Source of the DNA: Pseudomonas sp. G.S.17
Lineage (GTDB): Bacteria > Pseudomonadota > Gammaproteobacteria > Pseudomonadales > Pseudomonadaceae
Assembly: GCF_038096165.1 (NCBI RefSeq)
Contig: NZ_CP151076.1
Coordinates: forward strand, 1,922,001 to 1,986,000
Direction: 5' to 3'
Length of the DNA: 64,000 nucleotides
Part shown: piece after piece, positions 8,342 through 16,249 of the stretch
Numbering within the stretch: the first letter of the stretch is position 1
Layout of the letters: each line of letters begins with the position of its first letter
Made by a program: the position numbers and the translations under genes
Notes under the pieces: generated by a model
The model's input: only the letters and a program-made list of their open reading frames with translations
What the model was told of the DNA's origin: nothing
The model's database searches: none

Positions 8342-9100
8342 ATGAACGAACCGTTGCAACCCCTCAAAAAACAGCCGCGTGCGCCCAAATCCGGTCGCAC
8401 CGGTACCCAGGACGACATCGTCTACGCGCATATTTTCGAGGCGATCCTTGAGCAGCGTCTGGCGCCGGGGACCAAGTTGAGCGAGGAAGCGCTGGGTGAA
8501 ATTTTTGGCGTGAGCCGCACGATCATTCGTCGCGCCTTGTCGCGTCTGGCCCATGAAGGTGTGGTTTTGTTGCGCCCCAACCGCGGCGCGGTGGTCGCCA
8601 GCCCCAGCGTCGAGGAAGCCCGACAGGTGTTCTTTGCCCGGCGTCTGGTGGAAAAAGCCATCACCGAACTGGCCGTGGAACACGCCACGCCGGAGCAGCT
8701 TGCCGAGTTGCGACAGATGGTCACCGACGAGCGAGACAGTTTTTCCAAGGGTGATCGCGGCGCAGGCATTCGCCTGTCGGGGGAGTTTCACTTGCAACTG
8801 GCCGTAGCGGCGAAGAACGCGCCGCTGATCAGCTTCCAGCGCAGCCTGGTTTCGCAGACGTCATTGATCATTGCCCAGTACGAAAGCGGCAATCGCTCGC
8901 ACTGTTCCTACGACGAGCACACCCAGCTGATAGACGCCATCGAAGCGCGGGATGGCAAGCGCGCGGTGCAGCTGATGATGCACCACATGGACCACATCGA
9001 CAGCAAACTGAACCTCGACGAAGACAACGCCTCGGACGACCTGCACGCCGTGTTTTCGCACTTGATGCTGAGCAAGAAAAAGCCGGGCCGGGTGGTGTGA
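8342..9100 (+). CDS. GntR-family regulator with FCD domain, likely purine catabolism regulator
   Basis: The 252-residue protein has an N-terminal winged helix (residues about 25-90: LSEEALGEIFGVSRTIIRRALSRL then the wing LLRPNRGAVV) and an all-helical C-terminal FCD domain. The FCD metal-site residues are present: EFHLQL, DEHTQLIDAIEARD and MMHHMDHID. The ATG at 8342 gives the conserved N-terminus; the longer in-frame ORF runs back into the repeat. Its location between a purine permease and guaD, plus shared palindromes, suggests it senses a purine intermediate. The effector is unknown. Confidence 0.85.
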   Translation: MNEPLQPLKKQPRAPKSGRTGTQDDIVYAHIFEAILEQRLAPGTKLSEEALGEIFGVSRTIIRRALSRLAHEGVVLLRPNRGAVVASPSVEEARQVFFARRLVEKAITELAVEHATPEQLAELRQMVTDERDSFSKGDRGAGIRLSGEFHLQLAVAAKNAPLISFQRSLVSQTSLIIAQYESGNRSHCSYDEHTQLIDAIEARDGKRAVQLMMHHMDHIDSKLNLDEDNASDDLHAVFSHLMLSKKKPGRVV

Positions 9101-9132
9101 CTTAACTGGACCGCAGCGCAGCGCAACGCACC

Positions 9133-9208
9133 CCGTAGGACCGGCTTTAGCCGGGAGCGGGGCATTTCATTTAAACGATTGCCCTCCTGGCTGAAGCCGG
9201 TCCTACGG
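9133..9208. repeat. REP-type inverted repeat pair (CCGGCTTTAGCCGG type)
   Basis: GTAGGACCGGCTTTAGCCGG is inverted as GGCTGAAGCCGGTCCTACGG across the convergent gap between the GntR gene and guaD. Confidence 0.85.
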
Positions 9209-9216
9209 GATGACTT

Positions 9217-10524
9217 TCATTGCCTGCTATGCACCAACTGCCCCGCCGAATAGGTCTCCTGCACGGTGCGGTCATCCCCCAGCGTCATCAGCACGAACAG
9301 CGTTTCCTCGATGTTCTTCGCCTGCTTGAGGCGATAGGAAAGCAGCGGCGTGGCGTGATAATCCAGCACCAGGAAGTCCGCTTCGCTGCCCGGTTGCAGG
9401 CTGCCGATCTTGTCTTCCAGACGCAGTGCCCGCGCACCACCCAAGGTTGCCAGGTACAGCGATTTGAACGGGCTGAGTTTCGCACCCTGCAACTGCATGA
9501 CTTTGTAGGCTTCGTTCAGGGTTTGCAGGATTGAAAAACTGGTGCCGCCACCTACGTCAGTGCCCATGCCGACGTTGACCTTGTGCTTCTCGGCCATCGG
9601 CAGGTTGAACAGGCCGCTGCCGAGGAAGAAGTTCGACGTCGGACAGAACGAGATGGCCGAACCGGTTTCTGCCAGCCGCGCACATTCGGCGTCACACAGG
9701 TGCACGCCGTGAGCGAACACCGAGCGCTGGCCCAGCAGTTTGAAATGGTCGTACACGTCCAGATAGCCGCTGCGCTCGGGGAACAGCGCCTTGACCCACT
9801 CGACTTCCTGCAGGTTTTCGCTGATGTGGGTCTGCATGTACAGATCCGGATATTCGGTGAGCAATTGACCGGCCAGCGTCAGTTGTTCGGGCGTGCTGGT
9901 GGGCGCGAAACGCGGCGTCACTGCGTAGTGCAGTCGACCCTTGCCGTGCCAGCGTTCGATCAGGGCCTTGCTGTCGGCGTAGCCTGATTCCGGCGTGTCG
10001 GTCAGATAATCCGGCGCATTGCGATCCATCATCACTTTGCCGGCGATCATGCGCAGGTCGAGCTTTTCTGCGGCCTGGAAAAACGCCTCCACCGACTCCT
10101 TGTGCACGCTGCCGAACACCAGTGCCGTGGTGGTGCCGTTGCGCAACAGTTCCTTGAGAAAGATGTCCGCGACTTCTGCCGCATGGGCCGGGTCGGCGAA
10201 CTGTTTTTCGCAGGGGAAGGTGTAGGTATTGAGCCAGTCCAGCAGCTGTTCGCCGTAGGAACCGACCATGCCGGTCTGCGGTAAATGGATGTGCGTGTCG
10301 ATGAAACCGGGCGTGATCAGCGCGTCCTTGTATTCGATCACTTCGACTTCGGCATCGAGTGCGCCGAGTAAATCAGCAGCATCACCGATGGCGGAAATCT
10401 TGCCGTTCTCGACCAGCAGCAGGCCGTCGGCGAAATATTCGTAGGAAGCCTGCATCCCGACTTCGGCTGGATCGCCGAGGCTGTGAAGGATGGCGGCGCG
10501 GTAGGCTTTTTGGCTGGACGTCAT
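9217..10524 (-). CDS. guaD: Guanine deaminase
   Basis: GuaD deaminates guanine to xanthine. The 435-residue amidohydrolase has the metal motif PGFIDTHIHLPQTG (His 78 and 80), the TPRFAPTST segment, a metal His in QTHISEN, SVFAHGVHL and the metal Asp in GTDVGGGTSFS. It sits 7 bases downstream of xdhC in the xdhABC-guaD operon, so its product xanthine is oxidised by the neighbouring enzyme. Confidence 0.96.
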   Translation of the reverse strand: MTSSQKAYRAAILHSLGDPAEVGMQASYEYFADGLLLVENGKISAIGDAADLLGALDAEVEVIEYKDALITPGFIDTHIHLPQTGMVGSYGEQLLDWLNTYTFPCEKQFADPAHAAEVADIFLKELLRNGTTTALVFGSVHKESVEAFFQAAEKLDLRMIAGKVMMDRNAPDYLTDTPESGYADSKALIERWHGKGRLHYAVTPRFAPTSTPEQLTLAGQLLTEYPDLYMQTHISENLQEVEWVKALFPERSGYLDVYDHFKLLGQRSVFAHGVHLCDAECARLAETGSAISFCPTSNFFLGSGLFNLPMAEKHKVNVGMGTDVGGGTSFSILQTLNEAYKVMQLQGAKLSPFKSLYLATLGGARALRLEDKIGSLQPGSEADFLVLDYHATPLLSYRLKQAKNIEETLFVLMTLGDDRTVQETYSAGQLVHSRQ

Positions 10525-10531
10525 AAGAATC

Positions 10532-11371
10532 TCATTGGGCCTGGCTGCGGCGGGACACCGGCAGCAGTTTGGCGATAGGTTCGGCGCTTGAACGGTGCTG
10601 GCCGAAATTGACGTTGTAGGTGGCGATCACCTCGGCGGCGATGGACACGGCGATTTCGATGGGCAATTTGCCCTTCACTTCGGCCAGACCCATGGGGCAG
10701 CGCATGCGTTGCAGCAATGCCGCATCAAAACCCCGGTCACGCAAACGGTGCTCGAATTTGACCCGTTTGGTCTTCGAACCGATCAGGCCGAAATAGGCAA
10801 AGTCGCCGCGCTTGAGAATCGCGGCGGTCAGTTCCAGGTCCAGTTGATGGTTGTGGGTCATGACGATGCAGTAGCTGCCGCTGGGCAATGCGTCGATCTC
10901 ATCAAGTGGGTCTTCGGCGACAATTTTGTGCACGCCGTGAGGAATCTGCGCCGGGAATTCCTGCTCGCGGGAATCGATCCAGCGCACCCGGCAGGGCAGG
11001 CTGGCCAATAGTGGCACCAGGGCGCGGCCAACATGACCGGCGCCAAACACAGCAATCTGCGCTTGAGGCTGGCCCATGGGTTCGAACAGCAGCACGTTCA
11101 CGCCGCCGCAGCACTGACCGAGGCTCGCGCCCAGGCTGAAGCGCTCCAGACGGGTGTTCTGGCTGCCGCTGGCGAGCATTTCCCGAGCGATTTCCATGGC
11201 CTTGTATTCCAGATGCCCGCCACCGATGGTGTCGAAAATTCGTTCGGCGCTGACCACCATCTTCGAACCGGCATTGCGCGGCGTCGAGCCACGCTCTTCG
11301 ATGATGGTCACCAACACGCAGGCTTCGCCCCGGCTTTGCAGTTCGGCGAGGGCGCTGATCCAGTTGTTCAT
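10532..11371 (-). CDS. xdhC: Xanthine dehydrogenase maturation protein XdhC
   Basis: XdhC binds molybdenum cofactor and inserts the sulfurated form into XdhB. The product has 279 residues: an N-terminal XdhC/CoxI domain (GEACVLVTIIEERGSTPRNAGSKMVV, and the SLGASLGQCCGG segment) and a C-terminal Rossmann fold starting IAVFGAGHVGRALVPLLA. Two ATGs lie close together (11380 and 11371); GAGGA directly abuts the first but is 9 bases before the second, so 11371 is the better start. A repeat separates it from xdhB. Confidence 0.94.
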   Translation of the reverse strand: MNNWISALAELQSRGEACVLVTIIEERGSTPRNAGSKMVVSAERIFDTIGGGHLEYKAMEIAREMLASGSQNTRLERFSLGASLGQCCGGVNVLLFEPMGQPQAQIAVFGAGHVGRALVPLLASLPCRVRWIDSREQEFPAQIPHGVHKIVAEDPLDEIDALPSGSYCIVMTHNHQLDLELTAAILKRGDFAYFGLIGSKTKRVKFEHRLRDRGFDAALLQRMRCPMGLAEVKGKLPIEIAVSIAAEVIATYNVNFGQHRSSAEPIAKLLPVSRRSQAQ

Positions 11372-11406
11372 GATGAACATTCCTCAATCCTGTAGGCGCG
11401 AGTTTG

Positions 11407-11497
11407 GTGGGAGCGAGCTTGCTCGCGAAAGCGTTGGGTCAAACGCCAACTATGTTGAATGTACCGGCCTCTTCGCGGATAAATCCGCTCCTACGGG
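11407..11497. repeat. REP-type inverted repeat pair overlapping the 3' end of xdhB
   Basis: GGGAGCGAGCTTGCTCGCGA at the left faces TTCGCGGATAAATCCGCTCC at the right. The right element is translated as the last residues of XdhB. Confidence 0.85.
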
Positions 11498-13864
11498 GGC
11501 TGTCGTCGCACTATTCAACGCCCGCATCTGCTCACACCCCCACAACACCCGCTCCGGCGTGGCGGGTGCGTCGATTTTCGGTTGATAGCGATAATCCGCA
11601 AGGCTCGCCACCGCGTCCTTGATTGCACACCACGCCGCAATGCCCAGCATGAACGGCGGTTCGCCAACGGCCTTGGAATGGAACACGGTGTCTTCCGGAT
11701 TCTTGCGGTTTTCCACCAGCTTGACCCGCAGGTCCAGCGGCATGTCCGCCACGGCCGGAATCTTGTAGCCCGCCGGGCCATTGGTCATCAGTTTGCCCTT
11801 GGCATTCCAGACCAGCTCTTCAGTGGTCAGCCAACCCATGCCCTGAATGTAACCACCTTCGACCTGGCCGATATCAATGGCCGGGTTCAGCGAGGCGCCG
11901 ACGTCATGCAGGATGTCGGTGCGCAACATTTTGTATTCGCCGGTCAGGGTGTCGACGATCACTTCGGTGCAGGCGGCGCCAAACGCGAAGTAATAGAACG
12001 GCCGCCCGCGGGCCTGACTGCGGTCGTAGAAAATCTTCGGCGTCTTGTAATAGCCAGTGCTGGACAGCGACACCTGACCCATCCACGCCAGTTGCGCGAG
12101 GGATTCGAACGACAGGATCTGCTCCCCGGCGCGAACATGGCCGTTGCGGAAATCCACGTCCGCTTCCTCGACCTTGAAGTGCCTGGCTGCGAATTCCACC
12201 AGCCGCTGCTTGAGGATTTGGGCCGCGTTCTGCGCTGCCTTGCCGTTCAGGTCAGCGCCACTGGACGCGGCAGTCGGCGAAGTATTCGGCACTTTGTCGG
12301 TGTTGGTTGCGGTGATCTGAATGCGCTCAATGTCGACCTGAAACACCTCGGCGACGACTTGCGCAACCTTGACGTTCAAGCCCTGGCCCATTTCCGTGCC
12401 GCCGTGGTTCAGGTGAATGCTGCCGTCGGTGTAGATATGGATCAGCGCGCCGGCCTGATTGAGAAAACTGGCGGTAAACGAAATGCCGAACTTCACCGGC
12501 GTCAGCGCCAGGCCTTTCTTGAGGATCGGGCTGTTGGCGTTGTAGGCACGAATGGCTTCGCGCCGCGCCGCGTACTGGCTGCTTTCCTCCAGTTCGGCGG
12601 TCATCTCTTCGAGCATGTTGTGCTCGACGGTCTGGTAATAGTGGGTAACGTTGCGCTCGGTCTTGCCGTAGTAATTGGCCTTGCGCACTTGCAGCGGGTC
12701 TTTGCCCAGGTGGCGGGCGATGGCGTCCATCACTTCTTCGATGGCAACCATGCCTTGCGGCCCGCCGAAGCCGCGATACGCGGTGTTCGATGCGGTGTTG
12801 GTCTTACAGCGGTGGCCATTGATGGTGGCGTCGCCCAGGTAATACGAGTTGTCGGCATGGAACATCGCCCGATCGACAATCGACGCCGAAAGGTCCGGCG
12901 AATAACCGCAGTTACCGGCCAGCTCCAGCTGAATGCCATGCAAACGCCCGTTGTCATCAAAGCCAACGTCGTACTCGATATAGAACGGATGGCGTTTGCC
13001 GGTCATCAGCATGTCTTCGACCCGAGGCAAGCGCATCTTGGTCGGCTGCCCGGTCAAGCGTGCGACTACGGCGCATAAGCACGCCGGGCTTGCGGCCTGG
13101 GTTTCCTTGCCGCCAAAACCGCCGCCCATGCGACGCATGTCGACGACGATCTTGTTCATCGACACATCAAGCACTTCAGCGACCAGCTTTTGCACTTCGG
13201 TGGGGTTTTGCGTCGAACAGTAGACGATCATGCCGCCATCTTCGGCGGGCATCACCGAGGAAATCTGCGTTTCCAGATAAAAATGCTCCTGGCCGCCGAT
13301 ATGCAGATTGCCCTGAATGCGATGCGCCGCAGCGGCCAGCGCGCCAGCGGAATCACCCCGTTGATGGGTGTGGCTGTCGAGCACGAAATGTTTGTTGCGC
13401 AGCGCCTCGACCACATCCAGCACCGGTTCAAGGTCTTCATATTCAATGACTGCCGCCATCGCCGCCTCGCGGGCGATGTCCAGAGTGCGCGCAGCAACGG
13501 CAATCACTGGCTGGCCGACGAATTCCACCTTGTCGATGGCCAGAAGAGGATCGCCGGGCAACAGCGGGCCGATGTCTTTCAGGCCGGGAATGTCTTCGTG
13601 AGTGATTGCAATGCGCACGCCTTCGAAGGCGTAGCAGGGCGTGACGTCGACGCTGACGATGCGCGCGTGGGCACGGTCGGACAGGCGCGCGTACACATGC
13701 AATTGATTGGGGAATTCCAGGCGGTCATCGATATACACCGCTTCGCCGGACACATGTTTGTCGGCGCTGTCATGCTTGACGCTGCGCCCGACGCCGGTGG
13801 TCAGGTCCTGCTGAAACAGGGCGATCATTTCCGCCTGGGTTTTTGCTGCTGGATGGTTAGACAT
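11450..13864 (-). CDS. xdhB: Xanthine dehydrogenase large (molybdopterin) subunit XdhB
   Basis: XdhB carries the molybdenum site that hydroxylates hypoxanthine and xanthine. The 804-residue protein shows the Ald_Xan_dh domains: GRSVKHDSADKHVSGEAVYIDD at the N-terminus, the RRMGGGFGGKETQ cofactor loop, NTAYRGFGGPQG, and the catalytic glutamate context KAVGEPPFMLG. Its ATG overlaps the end of xdhA by 8 bases. The last 14 or so residues (VGADLSAKRPVHST) come from a REP element, so the original C-terminus has been replaced or extended. Confidence 0.96.
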   Translation of the reverse strand: MSNHPAAKTQAEMIALFQQDLTTGVGRSVKHDSADKHVSGEAVYIDDRLEFPNQLHVYARLSDRAHARIVSVDVTPCYAFEGVRIAITHEDIPGLKDIGPLLPGDPLLAIDKVEFVGQPVIAVAARTLDIAREAAMAAVIEYEDLEPVLDVVEALRNKHFVLDSHTHQRGDSAGALAAAAHRIQGNLHIGGQEHFYLETQISSVMPAEDGGMIVYCSTQNPTEVQKLVAEVLDVSMNKIVVDMRRMGGGFGGKETQAASPACLCAVVARLTGQPTKMRLPRVEDMLMTGKRHPFYIEYDVGFDDNGRLHGIQLELAGNCGYSPDLSASIVDRAMFHADNSYYLGDATINGHRCKTNTASNTAYRGFGGPQGMVAIEEVMDAIARHLGKDPLQVRKANYYGKTERNVTHYYQTVEHNMLEEMTAELEESSQYAARREAIRAYNANSPILKKGLALTPVKFGISFTASFLNQAGALIHIYTDGSIHLNHGGTEMGQGLNVKVAQVVAEVFQVDIERIQITATNTDKVPNTSPTAASSGADLNGKAAQNAAQILKQRLVEFAARHFKVEEADVDFRNGHVRAGEQILSFESLAQLAWMGQVSLSSTGYYKTPKIFYDRSQARGRPFYYFAFGAACTEVIVDTLTGEYKMLRTDILHDVGASLNPAIDIGQVEGGYIQGMGWLTTEELVWNAKGKLMTNGPAGYKIPAVADMPLDLRVKLVENRKNPEDTVFHSKAVGEPPFMLGIAAWCAIKDAVASLADYRYQPKIDAPATPERVLWGCEQMRALNSATTAPVGADLSAKRPVHST

Positions 13865-15311
13865 AATCAGTCACCCGCGTTTCGATGTGCGGTGATTGCA
13901 GCTCGATGAAGTATTTGCGCAGCAGGTTCTGCGCACTCAACAAGCGATATTCCTTGCTGGCGCGAAAATCCGACAGCGGCGTGAAATCTTCCGCCAGCGC
14001 CGCGCAGGCGCGCTCCACCGTGGCGCTGGTCCAGGGCGCGCCGATCAGCGCTTGTTCACAGGCCGCCGCGCGTTTCGGGATCGCCGCCATGCCGCCGAAA
14101 GCCACTCGCGCATCGGCAATGGCACCGTTCTCGATGTGCAGCCGGAATGCCGCGCACACCGCAGAAATATCGTCGTCCAGCCGTTTCGACACTTTATAGG
14201 CGCGGAATGCCTGCCTGGTGTTGGCCTTGGGCACGATGATCTTCTCGATGAACTCGCTTTCCTGACGCGCGGTGACCCGGTAATCGATGAAGTAGTCTTC
14301 CAGCGCCAGGGTGCGACGCGTGTCGCCCTTGCGCAACACGATGTGCGCGCCGAGGGCAATCAGTAGCGGTGGCGAGTCGCCAATCGGCGAGGCATTGCCG
14401 ATATTGCCGCCCAACGTGCCCTGATTGCGAATCTGCAACGAGGCGAAGCGCTGCAGCAGTTCGCCGAAGTCCGGGTACTCGGCAGTCAGCGCGGCGTAAC
14501 AGTCGGTCAGCGACGTCGCTGCGCCGATCTCCAGCCGGTCGTCGAAATGTTCGATGCGCTTCAAATCGGCGACATTGCCGACGTAGATCATCACCGGCAG
14601 CGGACGATGAAACTGGGTGACTTCCAGCGCCAGATCGGTACCGCCCGCCAGCAGCCGTGCTTGCGGGTAAGACTCATAAAGTTGCGCCAGATCGGCGACC
14701 GTCAGCGGCACCAGACAGCGCTTGTCGCCGCTGTTCAGCTCGCCGGTTTGCGTGGGCGCAATGGCGCGCAGGCGGGCGATGGTTTCGGCCTGGCGCTGAT
14801 CGAACTGGTCAGGCTGACGATTGGCGCAGGATTGCTTGGCGGCCGCGAGGATCGGCCGATAACCGGTGCAGCGGCAAAGATTGCCGGCCAGCGCTTCGTA
14901 GGCCTGATGCGAATCGGCCTGGATGCTGTTCTTTTGCAGGGCAAACAGCGACATCACAAAACCGGGCGTGCAAAACCCGCATTGCGAGCCGTGGCAATCG
15001 ACCATGGCTTGTTGAACGCTGTGCAGTTGGCCTTGATGTTTGAGGTCTTCAACGCTGATCAGTTGTTTGCCGTGCAGCGAAGCCACGAAGGTCAGGCACG
15101 AATTCAGGCTGCGATAACGCAGGCTCTGTTCGCCTTGCTCATCATTGGCCAGTTCACCGACCACCACCGTGCAGGCCCCGCAATCACCGCTGGCGCAACC
15201 TTCCTTGGTGCCGGGTTTGTGCAGGTGTTCGCGCAGGTAATTGAGGACCGTCATGTTCGGGTCCAGAGCCTGCTCGGTGCGCAGCTCGTTGTTTAAAAGA
15301 AATTGGATCAC
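13857..15311 (-). CDS. xdhA: Xanthine dehydrogenase small (FeS/FAD) subunit XdhA
   Basis: XdhA passes electrons from the molybdenum site through two 2Fe-2S clusters to FAD and NAD. The 484-residue product has the plant-type ferredoxin motif CASGDCGAC (Cys 39, 44, 47), the second cluster motifs CHGSQCGFCTPG and NLCRCTGY, and an FAD domain with LLAGGTDLALEV and LGGNIGNASPIGDS. The GTG at 15311 (then IQFLLNNELR) has AGAGGG upstream and matches the family N-terminus; the track start at 15383 lies in the operator region. First gene of xdhABC-guaD. Confidence 0.95.
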   Translation of the reverse strand: MIQFLLNNELRTEQALDPNMTVLNYLREHLHKPGTKEGCASGDCGACTVVVGELANDEQGEQSLRYRSLNSCLTFVASLHGKQLISVEDLKHQGQLHSVQQAMVDCHGSQCGFCTPGFVMSLFALQKNSIQADSHQAYEALAGNLCRCTGYRPILAAAKQSCANRQPDQFDQRQAETIARLRAIAPTQTGELNSGDKRCLVPLTVADLAQLYESYPQARLLAGGTDLALEVTQFHRPLPVMIYVGNVADLKRIEHFDDRLEIGAATSLTDCYAALTAEYPDFGELLQRFASLQIRNQGTLGGNIGNASPIGDSPPLLIALGAHIVLRKGDTRRTLALEDYFIDYRVTARQESEFIEKIIVPKANTRQAFRAYKVSKRLDDDISAVCAAFRLHIENGAIADARVAFGGMAAIPKRAAACEQALIGAPWTSATVERACAALAEDFTPLSDFRASKEYRLLSAQNLLRKYFIELQSPHIETRVTDYV

Positions 15312-15585
15312 GGAAGGCCCTCTGCACGTTTTTTTTGTAATCGAACATGACGCTGAATCTATCAGCTCTGACTTTACGGTCAATAAAAATTCTGACCTTT
15401 GAGTCAGGAAAAATCACTTTTTGATCATTTGCCGATTAACGGTGTGCTCCGGTTGCAATAAACGGATACGACGTTGTCCAAAGTTTTGCTTATTTCGTGC
15501 CAGTTTCCACGTGCATGGCCCTGCGCCATGGGCCTTGGTTGCGATACACTTCGCGGCTTGGTTTTCACAAGTATTTAGGATAGTC
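15312..15585. promoter_or_regulatory. Divergent xdhA-GntR promoter region with two TGAC-N6-GTCA boxes
   Basis: TGACTTTACGGTCA lies at 15369-15382 and TGACCTTTGAGTCA at 15393-15406, with starts 24 bases apart, about 60-95 bases upstream of the xdhA GTG. A related box, TGACCATAAGGTCA, lies before the purine permease (8041-8054). They are likely operators for the divergent regulator at 15586. Confidence 0.55.
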
Positions 15586-16245
15586 ATGACGTTCAAGGCG
15601 CCGGATAGCCTCGCCGAGCAAATCGCTCACCATCTTGCCGAGCGCATCATCCGTGGCGAACTCAAGCCCGGGGAGCGTATTCAGGAACAAAAGGTCACGC
15701 TGGCGCTGAACGTCAGCCGTGGCTCGGTGCGCGAAGCATTGCTGATTCTTGAACGCCGCCATCTGGTGGCGATCCTGCCGCGCCGTGGCGCACAGGTTAC
15801 CGAACTCAATGCGCATAACGTGCAGAGCCTCTGCACGCTGATGAGCGAGTTGTACATTCTGCTCGCCCTGGCCGTGGCTGATCGCTGGCAGGAGCCGGCC
15901 GATCTCGCGCCGTTCCTGCAGATCCAGCAGCGCCTGATTGCCAGTTTCGAGCGCGGCGACGTCAAGACGTTCGTCGAAGACAGCTTCAATGTCATGCGCG
16001 CCGCGTTCCCGTTCGCCGACAATCCGTATCTGCAGGAAACCGTCGAGAATCTGCAGCCTTCCATGAGCCGCAGCTATTACCTGGCGCTGGAGCAACGCAA
16101 GGCGGAGATGAGCGAATACCTGACGCTGTTCGCGCAGTTGCTGGATGCTGTTGTCGCCCGTGATGCCGTGCAGATTCGCGTCGTGCTGACCCGCTACGGC
16201 CAGCGCAGTTGCCAATTGGTGCTGTCGGCGCTGGGAGCGAGCTGA
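15586..16245 (+). CDS. GntR-family regulator next to xdhA
   Basis: The 219-residue protein has a clear N-terminal winged helix (AEQIAHHLAERIIRGELKPGERIQEQKV, then ALNVSRGSVREALLILERR and the wing ILPRRGAQVTEL). The C-terminal part is helical and FCD-like, but the histidines that usually bind metal are not seen (DSFNVMR in place of the FH motif; VLTRYGQRSCQ in place of the final HL motif). The start at 15586 follows AGGA and gives the family N-terminus. It likely controls the divergent xdh operon. smc begins 4 bases after its stop. Confidence 0.83.
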   Translation: MTFKAPDSLAEQIAHHLAERIIRGELKPGERIQEQKVTLALNVSRGSVREALLILERRHLVAILPRRGAQVTELNAHNVQSLCTLMSELYILLALAVADRWQEPADLAPFLQIQQRLIASFERGDVKTFVEDSFNVMRAAFPFADNPYLQETVENLQPSMSRSYYLALEQRKAEMSEYLTLFAQLLDAVVARDAVQIRVVLTRYGQRSCQLVLSALGAS

Positions 16246-16249
16246 GCCC

